Shown in pieces: positions 46,560 to 57,900 of a DNA stretch of 64,000 bases. The notes below the pieces were generated by a model. The model was not told where the DNA came from. It was given only the letters and a program-made list of their open reading frames with translations, and did not search any database. The position numbers and the translations under genes are program-made. The stretch spans positions 69,654,465 to 69,718,464 of the forward strand of contig OW799236.1 in the NCBI GenBank assembly GCA_941918925.1, in the 5' to 3' direction. The first letter of the stretch is position 1; every line of letters begins with the position of its first letter. The DNA comes from Phyto melanocephala (taxonomy: Eukaryota > Arthropoda > Insecta > Diptera > Rhinophoridae).

Positions 46560-47060
46560 GCATTACCATGGCGTCATGGATATTCGGCTTGTTGGCCGGG
46601 CTTAACATATGACTTTTTGCGCTCGGGGTAATCGTTGTGTATCCATTTTCCATCACCAGTAACAATACGATAGACTTATGTTTGCAGCGTTAAAGCATCA
46701 TTTTCAATATGAGAAAAAGCCTTTAAACGTCTCTCGCCTTTAGTTCATATGGTACCAAATTTCCTTGCTTTTGAATGAATCCCGATATTTTTAAACGAAG
46801 TAAAATGGCTTTTTGAGCGACTCTTAATAATATGCAAGTTATTCTTGCGTTTGACAACAATCTTCGTTGACTTATGCCATCAATTCGTCATCTTCAAACT
46901 TTTGCAGCTGACCATGACTTTGACCATTGGCTTCTACCAACAATCAACAACTTCAGCTGCCGTTTTCTTCAAATGGAAGAAGCTTATCTGACTTCCCTGC
47001 AAAATATCTTTTTAGGTACAATAGTCGTCATTATTATAGCGATTAAAAATAATGTGTGTT
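46560..47060 (-). pseudogene. mariner transposase relic (catalytic-core fragment)
   Basis: On the minus strand 46665-46570 reads GDGKWIHNDYPERKKSYVKP followed by GQQAEYP, matching the DEKWI..DNP.R..SW..PGQ signature around the second acidic residue of mariner transposases. The remainder up to about 47060 fits the preceding transposase region but is broken by stops. It is a dead copy. Confidence 0.65.
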
Positions 47061-47924
47061 GACACTTTGGCGTCTATCGCATACTGAATTATAATGAGTG
47101 ATGTTTATCCACAAAACTACAATATCTGTATTTATTGACATAAACTATATGAGATAGTTTTGCTAATGTTGTCTAAATCGACATTATTAACTTGTATACC
47201 CATTAAAAGAAAATTTTTTTTTAGATTATTTTGATTAAAATTGCTCAGGAGTTGTCTATTGTACAAGTCACCATGGGGTTTAAACATTTTATAATATTTT
47301 CGTTTACGTATTTTCTATGCTTTATATACAGATCATATTTAAAATATACAATACAGAATGTAAATTTTAGATAATAAAACTAAAATAACCCCCGTTTTTA
47401 GTTTTGCAATAATAGCAATGCTTTAAAGATTTTTCCATTAAAATGGTCTAGTACTGACAAATCTGGCAAACGCGCTTGTTAATTTATTTCCGATTTTCTG
47501 GAAGTTATCTCCCATTTTTTTTACCATGGTGAAAATTAGAATGTAAGTCCACTTTTAAAAATTCAATGATGAAACAGGCATAACGAGAAAAATTAATCTT
47601 AAAAGGGGCTAATATGGCAACAACAAAAGATATAAAATAATAGAGATGGTAGAAGTTTTAAAAATTTTTGTAGAAAAAAAAAAATATTTTTTTTAGATTT
47701 TAGTTTGATTTTGAAAAAAAGGAAACAAATTCCTGCACCGATCGCTCAATTTAATATTTATCTATATTTTTTTTGTGTTGAAAAAAAATACTTAAAGAAA
47801 CGGAATTTTAACTATGATCATTGTCAATAAGGTTTAAGTTGACAAATAAAAATCAGACAAAAAAATATTGCTTTACTCTTTCAATTTGCGAACAAAGTGC
47901 TTAACGCATACATATCAATAAACA

Positions 47925-48128
47925 CAAGTAGAAAGGCCCTAACTCGTACTTATTACGATATTGAGTTTTTCAGTGATTTCAATACGTTTTACACAAATAG
48001 ACCTCGAGGCAAAAATTTAATGCAATAGTAACAAAAATAACAGTTTTACAAACAATTTTACAAAAGAAATTACAATATGACAATACAGTTTCTGTTACGT
48101 TTTTGAGTAAGGGCCTTTCTACTTGTGA
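47925..48128. mobile_element. small MITE with AAGTAGAAAGGCCCT inverted ends
   Basis: The left end ACAAGTAGAAAGGCCCTAAC and the right end GTAAGGGCCTTTCTACTTGT are inverted copies over about 22 bp with one mismatch. The element is about 204 bp and AT-rich inside, with no coding capacity. A TA dinucleotide sits near each end but the exact boundary and superfamily are not clear. Confidence 0.65.
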
Positions 48129-48643
48129 CCAACGGTATGAAGAATATTTCTGCTAATCATAGCTTACAGGTACAATTTATAGAATATTAGGGACAAATAA
48201 ATCACAGAAGAGTAAAAAAGAAAGAAAAAAATAAAAGTGGATGGGAAATGTTGTCGGAAAACTGCAAACATTCATGCATTTAACGACGACTATATTCAGC
48301 AATTTAGTTAAGATATGATCTTTCCAATTCCACTTAAAAGAAAACTGTGCTAAAATAACTGTGAAGATCTTTAAATTAGATTCAATCATCACTAAATAAT
48401 ATTTAGGAGAACTTTAGAATGTAGTCGAGATTAGAATTTAGGAACGATTTAAAACATTGTTTATAATTTCAAGAGAAATAAGCAAAGAAAAAAAATCAAA
48501 CTCAACTCATAAAGAAAAATAAATTAAGAGAAACTGTGCGATTTTTTGCACCATAAAAATTGTAAAATTGTAAAGAAAAGTTTTAATAGATTTCAACTTT
48601 CTATTTGAGTTATTTGAAACTTTCCAATTATTTTATAGAAAGA

Positions 48644-49149
48644 CTAGCTAACCTGGCAAACGTAGTTTTGCCATATAAATTATTTGTAGGAACATTAAAA
48701 AAACGAAAACCATATGTTTTCTACGGTACGCGGTCTATCTTAGTTTAAGATTTCATCAAAGTCGTTACGTTATTTAGGCGAGGCATAAATTGTCCCTTGT
48801 GAGTCACCCTTTATATTTAGGAGTATGAAAAATAGATGTTGACTGATTTTCAAACGTTTATTTCTGCATTGGATGGACTATAAATTCTGTACAATTTGAA
48901 AAAAAATACTAAAAACTATATTGATGAAAGTCCAAAATTAAAAAAAAAAGTGGGCGTTAAAGTAGGCGTGATATAAAAGTATCTGAAAATTTTAAGAAGA
49001 TTGGTCCAGCAGTCAAAAATGCGTGGCTTTGAGGGGTACGAAAAATAGACTTTGACCGATACGAACACAAAATTTCATGAAAATCGGTTGGTCCATTACG
49101 AAAGAGTTTAATCACAAACACCACGACACGAGAGTCTTATTATATTAGA
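48644..49149 (-). mobile_element. Helitron/Helentron-like non-autonomous element
   Basis: Read on the minus strand it starts TCTAATATAATAAGACTCTC, continues GTGTCGTGGTGTTTGTG and ends CTACGTTTGCCAGGTTAGCT with AG then T, a CTAG end. The 5' neighbour base is T rather than the usual A, so the precise start is uncertain. Related to the truncated repeat at 24541-24935. It lies about 290 bp upstream of the next CadN exon. Confidence 0.55.
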
Positions 49150-49442
49150 ATTTAAAAATTATGTTCTTTTTAAAGCAAGGCCAAAACAAAACAATTCAAG
49201 TAAGAAAATTGTCAATAAAACTTTGTTTATAAAAAAAAATAAAACTCTTAATTTGCTTTAATTCTCAAATTTATTTATCACTTTTTGCTTCAAGAAAAAT
49301 TTATACATAAATAAAAAATTTAAGAAAACCCTTATATTTTGTAAAACATCTAAATAACTAAATAACTATCTGCAAATTCGCATTACTAATGTATAAACAT
49401 TTCCTTTTTAATAAAATCACAAAAAAATTCTGCTGACATCAG

Positions 49443-49632
49443 TTCGGGCATAGAGGGAAATCCAACGGTGTTTTATCGCCTAATGCCTGGGTCAACGGCG
49501 CAAACGAATAAATTTCATACATTTTATTTGCAACAACGACCGGACAATGGCGATACGTGGGCTGATATAAAAGTCAATCATCCGCTGGACTATGAAAGTA
49601 TAAAGGAGTATAATCTAACCATACGTGTAGAG
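49443..49632 (+). CDS. CadN: Cadherin-N coding exon after the alternative pair
   Basis: 190 nt. The first base T completes the AG-T serine codon begun by either alternative exon, then SGIEGNPTVFYRLMPGSTAQ follows, with YLQQRPDNGDTWADIKVNHP, LDYESIKEYNLTIRVE and the donor GAG|GTAAGT (phase 0). LDYE is the calcium-binding motif of this cadherin repeat. The sequence is nearly identical to the remembered fly protein. The following exon, which should supply the next linker, is not in the window. Confidence 0.95.
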
Positions 49633-50267
49633 GTAAGTGAAGAAAAATCACCAAATTAATATATGTATGTACATATAAGTTAAAGCATTTTATTAAATAT
49701 GTATCTCACAATGAAGACTACGGTATACGATAAGGTGCAAAAAACGCAAACTTAATCCTATAAGTAGGCTTTAGTCTTGCAAAAAGTCATAATTAGAGTA
49801 AAAATGTATCAAATGTTGATGTGTATTTATCTTTAATAATAATTGTTAATTATTTTGAAAGGTATCAAAACAATTACTAAATTAGGGATTATAATGTTTA
49901 AAATACAAAACAAATTTTGCAATAAAATTTTACATCTAAATATAAATATCACGCCTTTAGTTATACTTTATTATATTTACTTTTTGATATATTTTTTTAT
50001 GACTGTTTGCTTACCTTAATCATGTTAATAATTATTTAATTAATATTCATAAAATTTATTGAAGCTAACGAATTATTTGTTTTGTGTGTAGACTTCTGTG
50101 TGCCTCTGATGAACATGTTTGAATAAAAGATTGTTTGCATTTATTTACGTAAATATATTTACACAGTTTTTATAAAACCTTATGTATTTGTTTCTACACA
50201 CATATGCGTTTTGTAGAATTTATATTATATATAATATGTAAGATATAATATGTAATATATGATATAA

Positions 50268-50550
50268 TCCTACTAAATAATATAGTAAATGTGAATGTTT
50301 GTATGTTTGGATATTTTTTACTCAATCACGCAAAAACGGCTGAACGGAACTAAATGAAATTCGGCACATAGATAGATATTAACCTAGATTAACACATAGG
50401 CTACGATAATAACGCGAAATCGTTGGCCAACTCATCATAACACATCCTAAACAGGTTGTTTGTGTTGTAAATATTTTTATTTTTATTGTTAATACTAAGT
50501 CTACCTTTTATCCCGATAATCACGCAGACGAAGTCGCGGGCACAAGCTAG
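50268..50550 (+). mobile_element. complete non-autonomous Helitron, 283 bp
   Basis: A|TCCTACTAAATAATATAG at the start and CGCGGGCACAAGCTAG|T at the end, the canonical Helitron termini and AT target. The interior has CACGCAAAAACGGCTGAACG and AATTCGGCACATAGATAG, shared with the truncated copy at 35761. It is embedded in an ATAT-rich stretch. Confidence 0.8.
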
Positions 50551-51039
50551 TATATAATATTTAATATATCATATAATATATAATATAAGCTCTGTCTCCA
50601 TATAGGTATTTTTATAAAAGCGTGTTTCTATCTGATCGATAAACTGAATAATTGCTAAACCGAATTTTAAAAAAAAAAATAATTTATATGTATTTATATA
50701 TTAATTCAATGTAATATGTAATTGTTTTGACCGTACCACGCCTATAAAAATTAAATTTTCAAATATTAAACGGATTTTGACCAAACTTTGCAAGCACATA
50801 GAATTGCCACAAAAATCCAATTAATTGGTTGCAAAAGAAGGGAAATGTCATACCCATGCAATAAAGTGTTTTTAATTATTTAAAATAAAGTAAAACAAAT
50901 ATAGTTCACCTAGGATTACAATTTCGTCTATACGAAGTAAATATTCTATGGTGCTAACTTCCACTATTTCTTTCTTAAGTATAAATTGGTATGCATAAAG
51001 CTTTTTTATATAAATCTAAAAATTAATTGGATTGGATAA

Positions 51040-51780
51040 TTGTTATAATATTAAATATTTTTAATGACCTCTATATTCCTTTTATGAAAAACTTTGTATC
51101 ACTAATCTTTAAAATCCTCTCAGTTAGATTCTTTGATGTATTAATAATAATGCCCTTGGGGTGTTTTGGATAATAATTAATGATTCTTCTAGACGATGTT
51201 GGTTTTTGGTATCAATCTTTTAACAAACTTTTATGCATTCTAATCGCAAATGTATCTAGATATGGAATTTTAGAGTTACATTCTGTCTCAATTGAAAATT
51301 TTATATCATTATCAAATGAATTAAATGTTTTCAAAATATTATCAACTGGATGATTTGCGACAATACAAAACATGTCGTCAACATATTTTGTATTTATCTT
51401 TGACTTAACATTTAATTTCAAAATACAAAAATCTAATAATTTCTCCATAACAATATCTGTTGTAATTGGAGAAGCTGGAGATCCCATTGGGAGTCCTTTT
51501 AGTTGCATATATACACTGTCTTCATATTTAAAATAACTGTATCTATTATACAAAATTTGTAAATACGTATTAAAAGGTATTTTCTTATTTTTGTATGTTT
51601 TTCAACGATGTCCCATTTTTCTTCAATAATATCAACAACTGTATTAAAGTACTTGGAAATAAAGAGACAACATCAAGTGAAATTAACTTTTCGTCAGATC
51701 GTATCTATTCTTTCTCTAAATTGTAAAGAATCCTTTACAATATCCGTTGTTCGGAGTTAATATTCCAAATTCTTGCTATA
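51040..51780 (-). pseudogene. Penelope-like element reverse-transcriptase relic
   Basis: On the minus strand, frames near 51770-51560 give KDSLQF and then SLDVVSLF. 51553-51212 is open and reads MYNRYSYFKYEDSVYMQLKG, LPMGSPASPITTDIVMEKLL, then TKYVDDMFCIVAN and SKIPYLDTFAIR. Past a stop come QKPTSSRRIINYYPKHPKG and LTERILKISDTKFF, down to about 51060. KG-PMGSP-SP, YVDDMF and a PYLD near the end are the palm motifs of Penelope-like reverse transcriptases. No GIY-YIG endonuclease is visible, and stops and shifts make it inactive. Confidence 0.75.
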
Positions 51781-51789
51781 TGGTGATGA

Positions 51790-51798
51790 CTTAAAGGT
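51790..51798. repeat. left 9-bp target-site duplication of foldback element
   Basis: CTTAAAGGT, identical to 53143-53151. Nine bases is the size generated by Mutator-like and FB elements. Confidence 0.85.
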
Positions 51799-53142
51799 GG
51801 CTCCACGAAAAGCCCCCCAATGAAATAACGCCCAAACGAGAAATGAAATATTCTCCAAATTTTTTTCATACATTTTTGGGTGTTATTTCATATGAAATAA
51901 CTCCCAATTTTTTTGGGCCGTCTTTCATTTTTTTTGGAAATTATTTCATTTCTCATTTGGGGTTTTCAAATTATGAAATAATCTCCAATGAAATAACACC
52001 CAACAAATTTTTAAAATTCGGAGCTTGTTTCATAGCGTGTATAATTTGGGTGATATTTCATTTTGTATTCGGGGGTTATTTCATTTTTAAAGATTTTGGT
52101 TTTGGGGGTGTTTGTAAATAAATTATATAAAAATAGGCCTTTTACAAGAAAACTTTTAGCCTGTGAATATATTACAATATCTTTTCAAATACATAAATGA
52201 TAACGTTCGGGATTTGGATGGTGCGACCTTCGTGACAGACTACGAAATTAGTCTACGGCCGGCAATAAATATTGTTTTCCCTAAACCAAAAGTAATCGGT
52301 TGTTGCTTCCACTTTTGCCAAGCAGTGAGAAGGTCCATAATAAAGTGTAACCAACTGGCAGCATTTGTACATACAACGTATATTTTCTCCATTTTGATTT
52401 CATGAGCAACCATTTTGTTTTTTTTACCATTTCTTACGTATAATGTATTAAGTTTATTATTTATGTATGTACATGAAAATAATTTTTTGGTAGTTGGGTT
52501 TCAAAAAGAAATATATTGAAAATATTAAACAATTCTTTGTCCATACTTTCTCATATCTCCATTACAGAAAATTACTGCCTTCTTTACAATATTGTAACTA
52601 TAATAACGTCTCCCATAAGTTGGATTTTAAAACCATTCGTAAAGTTATAGGATAGCTCGTTGGTGGCTGGTCTGAAATAGCTTCCATCGTATAAGGGCAA
52701 ATAACTGCACTGGACTTAGTCCATTTACAAAACCAAAAGTAGTCACTATTAAACGAGCTTTGTATGTTCTTTCACCAAAAAAAATTGATTATGAATGCTG
52801 GCACACTTTCGAAGTTGTTATGAAGAAGACGCCTGTGGTCCATATTGACTTCATGAAATCCTTAATGAATCTGACTTATGAATTTTGGGCATAATTTCAT
52901 TTTTGTTGCTGATGGGGTTTATTTCATTGGGGATTATTTCATTTTCATCATTGGGATTTATTTCATATGAAATAACTCCCAAATATTGGGGGTTGTTTCG
53001 TTTTCGCTTTGGGGTTTATTTCATTTATTTTTGGATGTTATTTCATTCACTGTTTTTGGGTGTTATTTCCAATTTTTTGGGGTTTACTTCATTGGGGATT
53101 GTTTCCTGGGCGTTATTTCATTGGGGGGCTTTTCGTGGAGCC
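51799..53142 (+). mobile_element. foldback-type MULE (FB-like) element
   Basis: 1,344 bp. Both ends begin GGCTCCACGAAAAGCC (right end inverted), continuing through CCCCAATGAAATAACGCCCA as a perfect terminal inverted repeat of about 36 bp. The flanks are an exact 9-bp duplication. Inside each end is an arm of roughly 260-310 bp (51799-52110 and 52880-53142) built from many degenerate ATTTCAT / ATGAAAT modules in both orientations, spaced by G- or C-runs. A shared palindrome TTATTTCATATGAAATAACT occurs in each arm. The core (52111-52880) carries a transposase remnant. This arm architecture matches Drosophila FB elements, whose NOF partner encodes a MULE transposase. Confidence 0.8.
52163..52405 (+). 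pseudogene. MULE transposase fragment within the foldback element
   Basis: An 80-codon open stretch between the two arms. It reads MNILQYLFKYINDNVRDLDG, then FVTDYEISLRPAINIVFPKP and VIGCCFHFCQAVRRSI. The order TD(Y/F)E, a hydrophobic AI..VFP, then GC.FH.(C)Q is that of the MULE transposase domain, where the Asp of TDxE and the C/H of GCxFH are conserved. The full transposase would be many times longer, so this is a truncated relic and the element is non-autonomous. The region from 52405 to 52880 has no open frame I can assign. Confidence 0.7.
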
Positions 53143-53151
53143 CTTAAAGGT
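53143..53151. repeat. right 9-bp target-site duplication of foldback element
   Basis: CTTAAAGGT, directly adjoining the GGAGCC end of the element. Confidence 0.85.
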
Positions 53152-54574
53152 ATTTGTGAAAATTGGTTGTCTTGTTCCAAATTTCAATTGATGGTGTCAG
53201 CGTAATCAATTGAAGCTCAATTTAAATAAATGCTTACGTACTACTTACTCAAGTTCTCGTAACCCATTATGTATGTCATAAAGGTAGGGAATAGACAGTA
53301 CAGACTTTTATTTTTTTCCGCTTTACATTGTAAAAATTATGCACTAAATAAAATTGTGATAATATATTAAAAACAACAATTTGTTGAATTTTAGTGAATC
53401 AAAGACTTGTGTTTTTAAATTGTAAAAAAGCGTGGTGCGTGTTTTTAAATATTTTTGTGCACATGTTAATGAAAATAATAATGTTTCCATAAAAACAAAA
53501 AAATGTGTTTCGAAAAACATTATGCCACATTGTAATGCATGCCGGGTAGAGCTAGTAAGTATTTGTGTATTATATATGTTTTGTTATAATTTGATAATGT
53601 GGGATTTCTTCATGTAATAAGTTAACACATTTTCTGTGCAGTTGTAATTAAATATGTGGTTCTTGTGCATATTGTACACATTTATATATGGCCAAACTTC
53701 TTGTTAGGCAGGTAGAATAAGGACAAATATATAAAGCTTTCTGATATTTTTAGATGTTAGTTTTATAAAAAATAAGCTTATGTTAGCAAATTGTTAATTT
53801 GTCCAGTAGTTTTGAGTGTAAAATGGAGCTTGAAAGCAACAGACAGTCAGACAGACAATCGTTCCAAAAATTTATATTTCGTTTTCTAAAACGAAGACTT
53901 TATACAACTCTACAATAGATTACGAAAAATATTTCATGTGCAGAAGTTGTTTTTTGAAGAAATATATTCTCTTTCCTTATTCTTTTATCTCACAGCATGT
54001 ATCTGTGACGCATATGAACAGTTCAAATATTAGACTTAACACACACATCCATACGTTTAATACCATGCAGATTGTTTCCATCCAGAATCATTTCATTAAA
54101 ACTTGCCATAAAGTGTCAAAGAACTTTTAAAAGGATTTAATTTTAATATATTTATCTTTTCTAAAAAATAAAGAAAAAACTTAATAAATAGTTATTTTAT
54201 TGACAGATTTATTTGCTATAATATGTTATTGTTTTTAGTTTAAATGTGGTATATGTTTAAGTTGACAATATTTAAATCTGTTTAATACAAAATTAAATTT
54301 GTTTAAATGGTTTGGATTTTTAATAATGCATGCTATTAAAAAATATTTTTAGAAATCTTTACACATATTTATTGAAAAGATTTTAAAATAAAAAGCAAAA
54401 TAAAGCGTGATCTTTTAAGAGCTAAAGGAATGTTTAAAAAAAACACATCAAATTCAAAAAAATGCATGAAATCATTATTTGAATCGATAGTAAGGTCCAT
54501 ATAGTTTAATGTTTGAAGATTATTTTATGAAAATGTTGACCGTAACTGCGCCTCAAATGGTCCATCCGCTTAGT

Positions 54575-55220
54575 CTATTTTTTGCATACTCTGTCCAACA
54601 TTTCGGCCGGTATCTCATGAATAAATGCTTCAATGTTGTCTTCCAATGCGTCAATTGAAGTGGGCATGTGTGTATAGACATGAGCTTTAACATAGCGCCA
54701 CAAAAGATAGTCTAGAGGCGTTAAATAGGACGATCTAGGCGGCCAATTGACCGGTCCCGAACGTGAAATAAAATGTTGACCGAACTCGCCTCTCAATACG
54801 TCCATTGTTAAGCGTGCTGTGTGGCATGTGGAACCACATGTTATGCAAGTCAAGCTCTCGCATTTGGGACAAAAAAAAAGTTGGATATCATCTCACGGTA
54901 GCGCTCACCATTCACAGTTACGTTACGATTCTTTAAAGAAGTACGATCCAATGATGCCACCAGCCCATAAGCCCCACTAAACTGTGACTTTTTCTGGTTG
55001 CATTGGTAGCTCTGGCAATGCTTCTGGCTGATCTTCACTCCAAAATCGACAATTCTGCTTATTAACGTACCCATTGAGTCAAAAATTCATCGGTGAACAC
55101 AATTTTTTGATAAGAAGCGCGCGATGAACTTTCTTAACAGAGCACGCATTTCGATAATAAAATTCAATAATCTGCAAGTGTTGTTTGTTTGTAAGACGAT
55201 TCATGGTTAAATTATAGACC
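54575..55220 (-). pseudogene. mariner-family transposase pseudogene
   Basis: On the minus strand from 55205 down it reads MNRLTNKQHLQIIEFYYRNA and CSVKKVHRALL (N-terminal helix-turn-helix). It then jumps over a large deletion to GYVNKQNCRFWSEDQPEALP, FKES / NRNVTVNGERYREMISNFFF, a frame break, and CHTARLTMDVLRGEFGQHFI with NWPPRSSYLTPLDYLLW and AEMLDRVCKK. These match the conserved blocks of insect mariner transposases. Internal deletion, at least two frameshifts and stops make it dead. Of the DDE/D triad, the region of the second Asp (..QDGATCHTA in intact relatives) is altered. Confidence 0.75.
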
Positions 55221-56839
55221 AAACTGAAGATGTTTGACGAAACGTGCGTCAGCTGTTTAAACCAGTGTTGCCAAAAACATAATAGCTAAAAAATCATTAC
55301 TATACGAACATATAACTAAGAATAATTTTCATATGTCTTATAAATAGTTCTTAACAGTTCTTAAAAATTAATAGTTCTTATTGTTTTTCCAAAATTCAAA
55401 AAACAAGGCAATATTGTAAATTTGAATATGTTAATACTCACTTGATACACTTGATAAATACTTTCCCAAATAAACGTAACCACTATTATTGATACATATT
55501 TATTATCATATTTTTCTTACGCCAAACTTAATCAAAACATGTAACCATAGATTGATATTTAAATTTTTTTAAATTATGAAAATGTTTTAATGTTATAAAC
55601 ATTACTTATTGTTACATTTTTAGTGGTCACTTTTTTTTCAATATTAGCCTTGTGTGAGCAGATTTTTGGTTTCGTTTTATTTTAAAAAAAGTACATAGAT
55701 TTACAATTCTTATGTTCTGATGTCCACACAACATGACCTAAAGCTTTGCTTTTCTTACTTAAGCTTTAAGTAAGCTTTTTTATTTCAGGTGCTATATAGT
55801 TGGTTAAAATTCGCAATCCTGCATTAAAATGCTTAAATAAACCAAAGAAAACCTTTAGAGACTACTTAAGCTTATTTTGAATGTTGTAATTAAGTTAAAG
55901 ATACTAAGCCGGTATTGTTAATTATGTGGTCCCCATTGGCAACAGCGTATGCTCGTTTTAAACAATTTTGTGTTATTGGTGCCATATTGCTTAATCTTAA
56001 ACGCTCTAAGATGGACCAATAAATGTTTTTTTTTTAACAGAACAACAACTTCTATATTTTTCAAAGTGTATTTAGAATTAACGAAGTATGACGACAAACG
56101 TTTGCTGACATTTTTAATTTTTTTGCTAATTTTTGGTTTACCAGAATTTAAAATTACTTGTGTACAACCTAAATCTCCTTGTGCGATTGCATAATCTACA
56201 TTTCTAAACATTGAGAACCACATTAGTAGTGATTGTTAGAGAAAATATTTAAAACCACAAAATTCTCCATTAGACTAGCTTATTCAAGAATAAATTACTA
56301 TTTTTAGTGGCAGTTTACATTAAGGGATTTGTATCCGTGACATATCCCCTGCGATATGTTCCCTGCGACGCGTAATAAATGTCCCACGTAACGCGAATTG
56401 AAAAGACAAATCTGACTTTTAACATCTTTCGTTATCTTGTACTTTTGTCATATTATGCATGACCAGTGTTGCCATAAAAAGATAATATTTAATTGAATTT
56501 GAAAAATAAAAAATAAAAATTATCTCAACTGCATGAAATACAAAAAAAATTTTGCTTTTATTAATAGTGGTATTGTATTACCTTTTTTCACGAATGAAGG
56601 GAAAAGAAGATTTTCAATTGAACCTTTAAAAATAGCGGTTGCTGTATCAAAACCTTTATGTAAACCTCAAGCTACTATAGTAATGTCACGGCGATATGTT
56701 CTTCCATGTAAACTGGCTCGTAGCAATAATAAGCATTTCTTAAGTAAAGGGTGTCACAGTAAGAATGAACTTTTCTATTTTTAAACAAAAACACGCAATT
56801 TTTGATATTGATTTCATTTGTTTATTGAATTGTAAAGTA

Positions 56840-57900
56840 AACATATTCCTATTAAGTAAGAAATAAAATATCGGTCAAATGACCCCCACGGCTCTTATGA
56901 CAGGTTATTGCTCTTTGTATGACATTTTCGCATGGCGTTAAATCACTTTATTTTAGGTGGCAGATAACATCAGGATTTATTTAGATAATTTGTTTTATTA
57001 GTATAGATCATGGGCGGTGCGAGACTACATGCCGTCCAGATCCGTAATCATATTAGTCACTGCAATTTCGGCCTCATTTTTAAATAGAAGAGGTTCAATC
57101 ACACCGCATCACCAAAATCCACACCAGACAGTTTCTCGTTGTGTATGCATTTGTTTACGATTTTGTTAAGCCCTAAATTCAGCAATTTTGTATATTTATG
57201 AAGTCAGATAAAAATGGGCTTTATCGGAGATTATGAGTTTTTCTTAATAGGGGAATGGACTTTGATTTGCTCCATTACCCAATTGCCGGTGGCCTTCATA
57301 AGCTAAATTTATGTGCAGGTCTTTTGCCATGATTCGCATCGTAGTCCTTGGATAAATTTGAAGTTTTAGAGTTCGATGCCGACTTAATGTTTTTGGGTTT
57401 TTGTCGACACTGTCGTTAATAACAACAACAACCAGTACGTTGGCACATAGAAGACTAGCTGTTCAAACCTAATCCAATTTTTTTTTAATTTCTTGACCAC
57501 TTCGAATGATTGATACTTAGGCGACCTTTCTAGCGGTCTAGCCATAACCTTCCAAGTATTTGTAATAAGTTTTTAACATTATAATACAATGCCACTTGCA
57601 CAAAGAAGAAAAATGACACCAATTTAAATAATTGTATTCTTACTGCGATTTTATAACGCATATATCGTGCAATCTGCGAACTGCTGTATATAATGACCAT
57701 GATTGATTTATCATGGTGGTTAATCTAATTAGGGATACATTTTATGTAAAATCTTACTTTCCGTGAGCATAGTATGAACTTTTTACGGTCATTTGTTGCT
57801 CACGTAGATGGTACTGGACCTGCCAGTAGCCATCTAAACAAATACTCATTTTTCCTGAAATGTCACACTCTTAGTTGGCTATTGCCAAAAATTTAAAGTC
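56840..57900 (-). pseudogene. highly degenerate mariner-like relic
   Basis: Minus-strand fragments: near 56915-56870 KSRGGHLTDILFLT, a transposase C-terminus comparable to GGHLADILFHT at 8.2 kb; near 57390-57250 phrases resembling LSRHRTLKLQIYPRTTMRIM and AKDLHINLAYE. Numerous stops. The boundaries are estimates. It belongs to the same broad family as the internally deleted copies at 7.8 and 13.1 kb. Confidence 0.5.

Larger units (their letters stand above)
37926..49442 (+). other. CadN: CadN intron (11.5 kb) after the alternative pair
   Basis: Contains mariner relics near 39480-40200 and 46560-47060, a dispersed repeat at 45545-46450, a MITE at 47925-48128, a Helitron-like element at 48644-49149 and an unexplained open stretch at 43552-43797. 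40210-43540 and 43800-45540 are AT-rich and otherwise empty. The acceptor TGACATCAG is moderately weak. Confidence 0.75.

Noticed and set aside
3926..49632. Gene could be the paralog CadN2 instead of CadN
   Set aside because: Phrases such as VDENAGPNTLVTTVVASDKD and the exon 7-type duplicated pair fit CadN. I judge CadN2 unlikely, though I cannot align here.
51843..52121. Open frame within the left foldback arm
   Set aside because: The translation is a low-complexity product of the ATTTCAT module array (repeated ISYEITPNF-like phrases), not a protein.
52885..53205. Open frame in the right foldback arm
   Set aside because: Same module array read through; repetitive Gly/Phe/Ile-rich composition.
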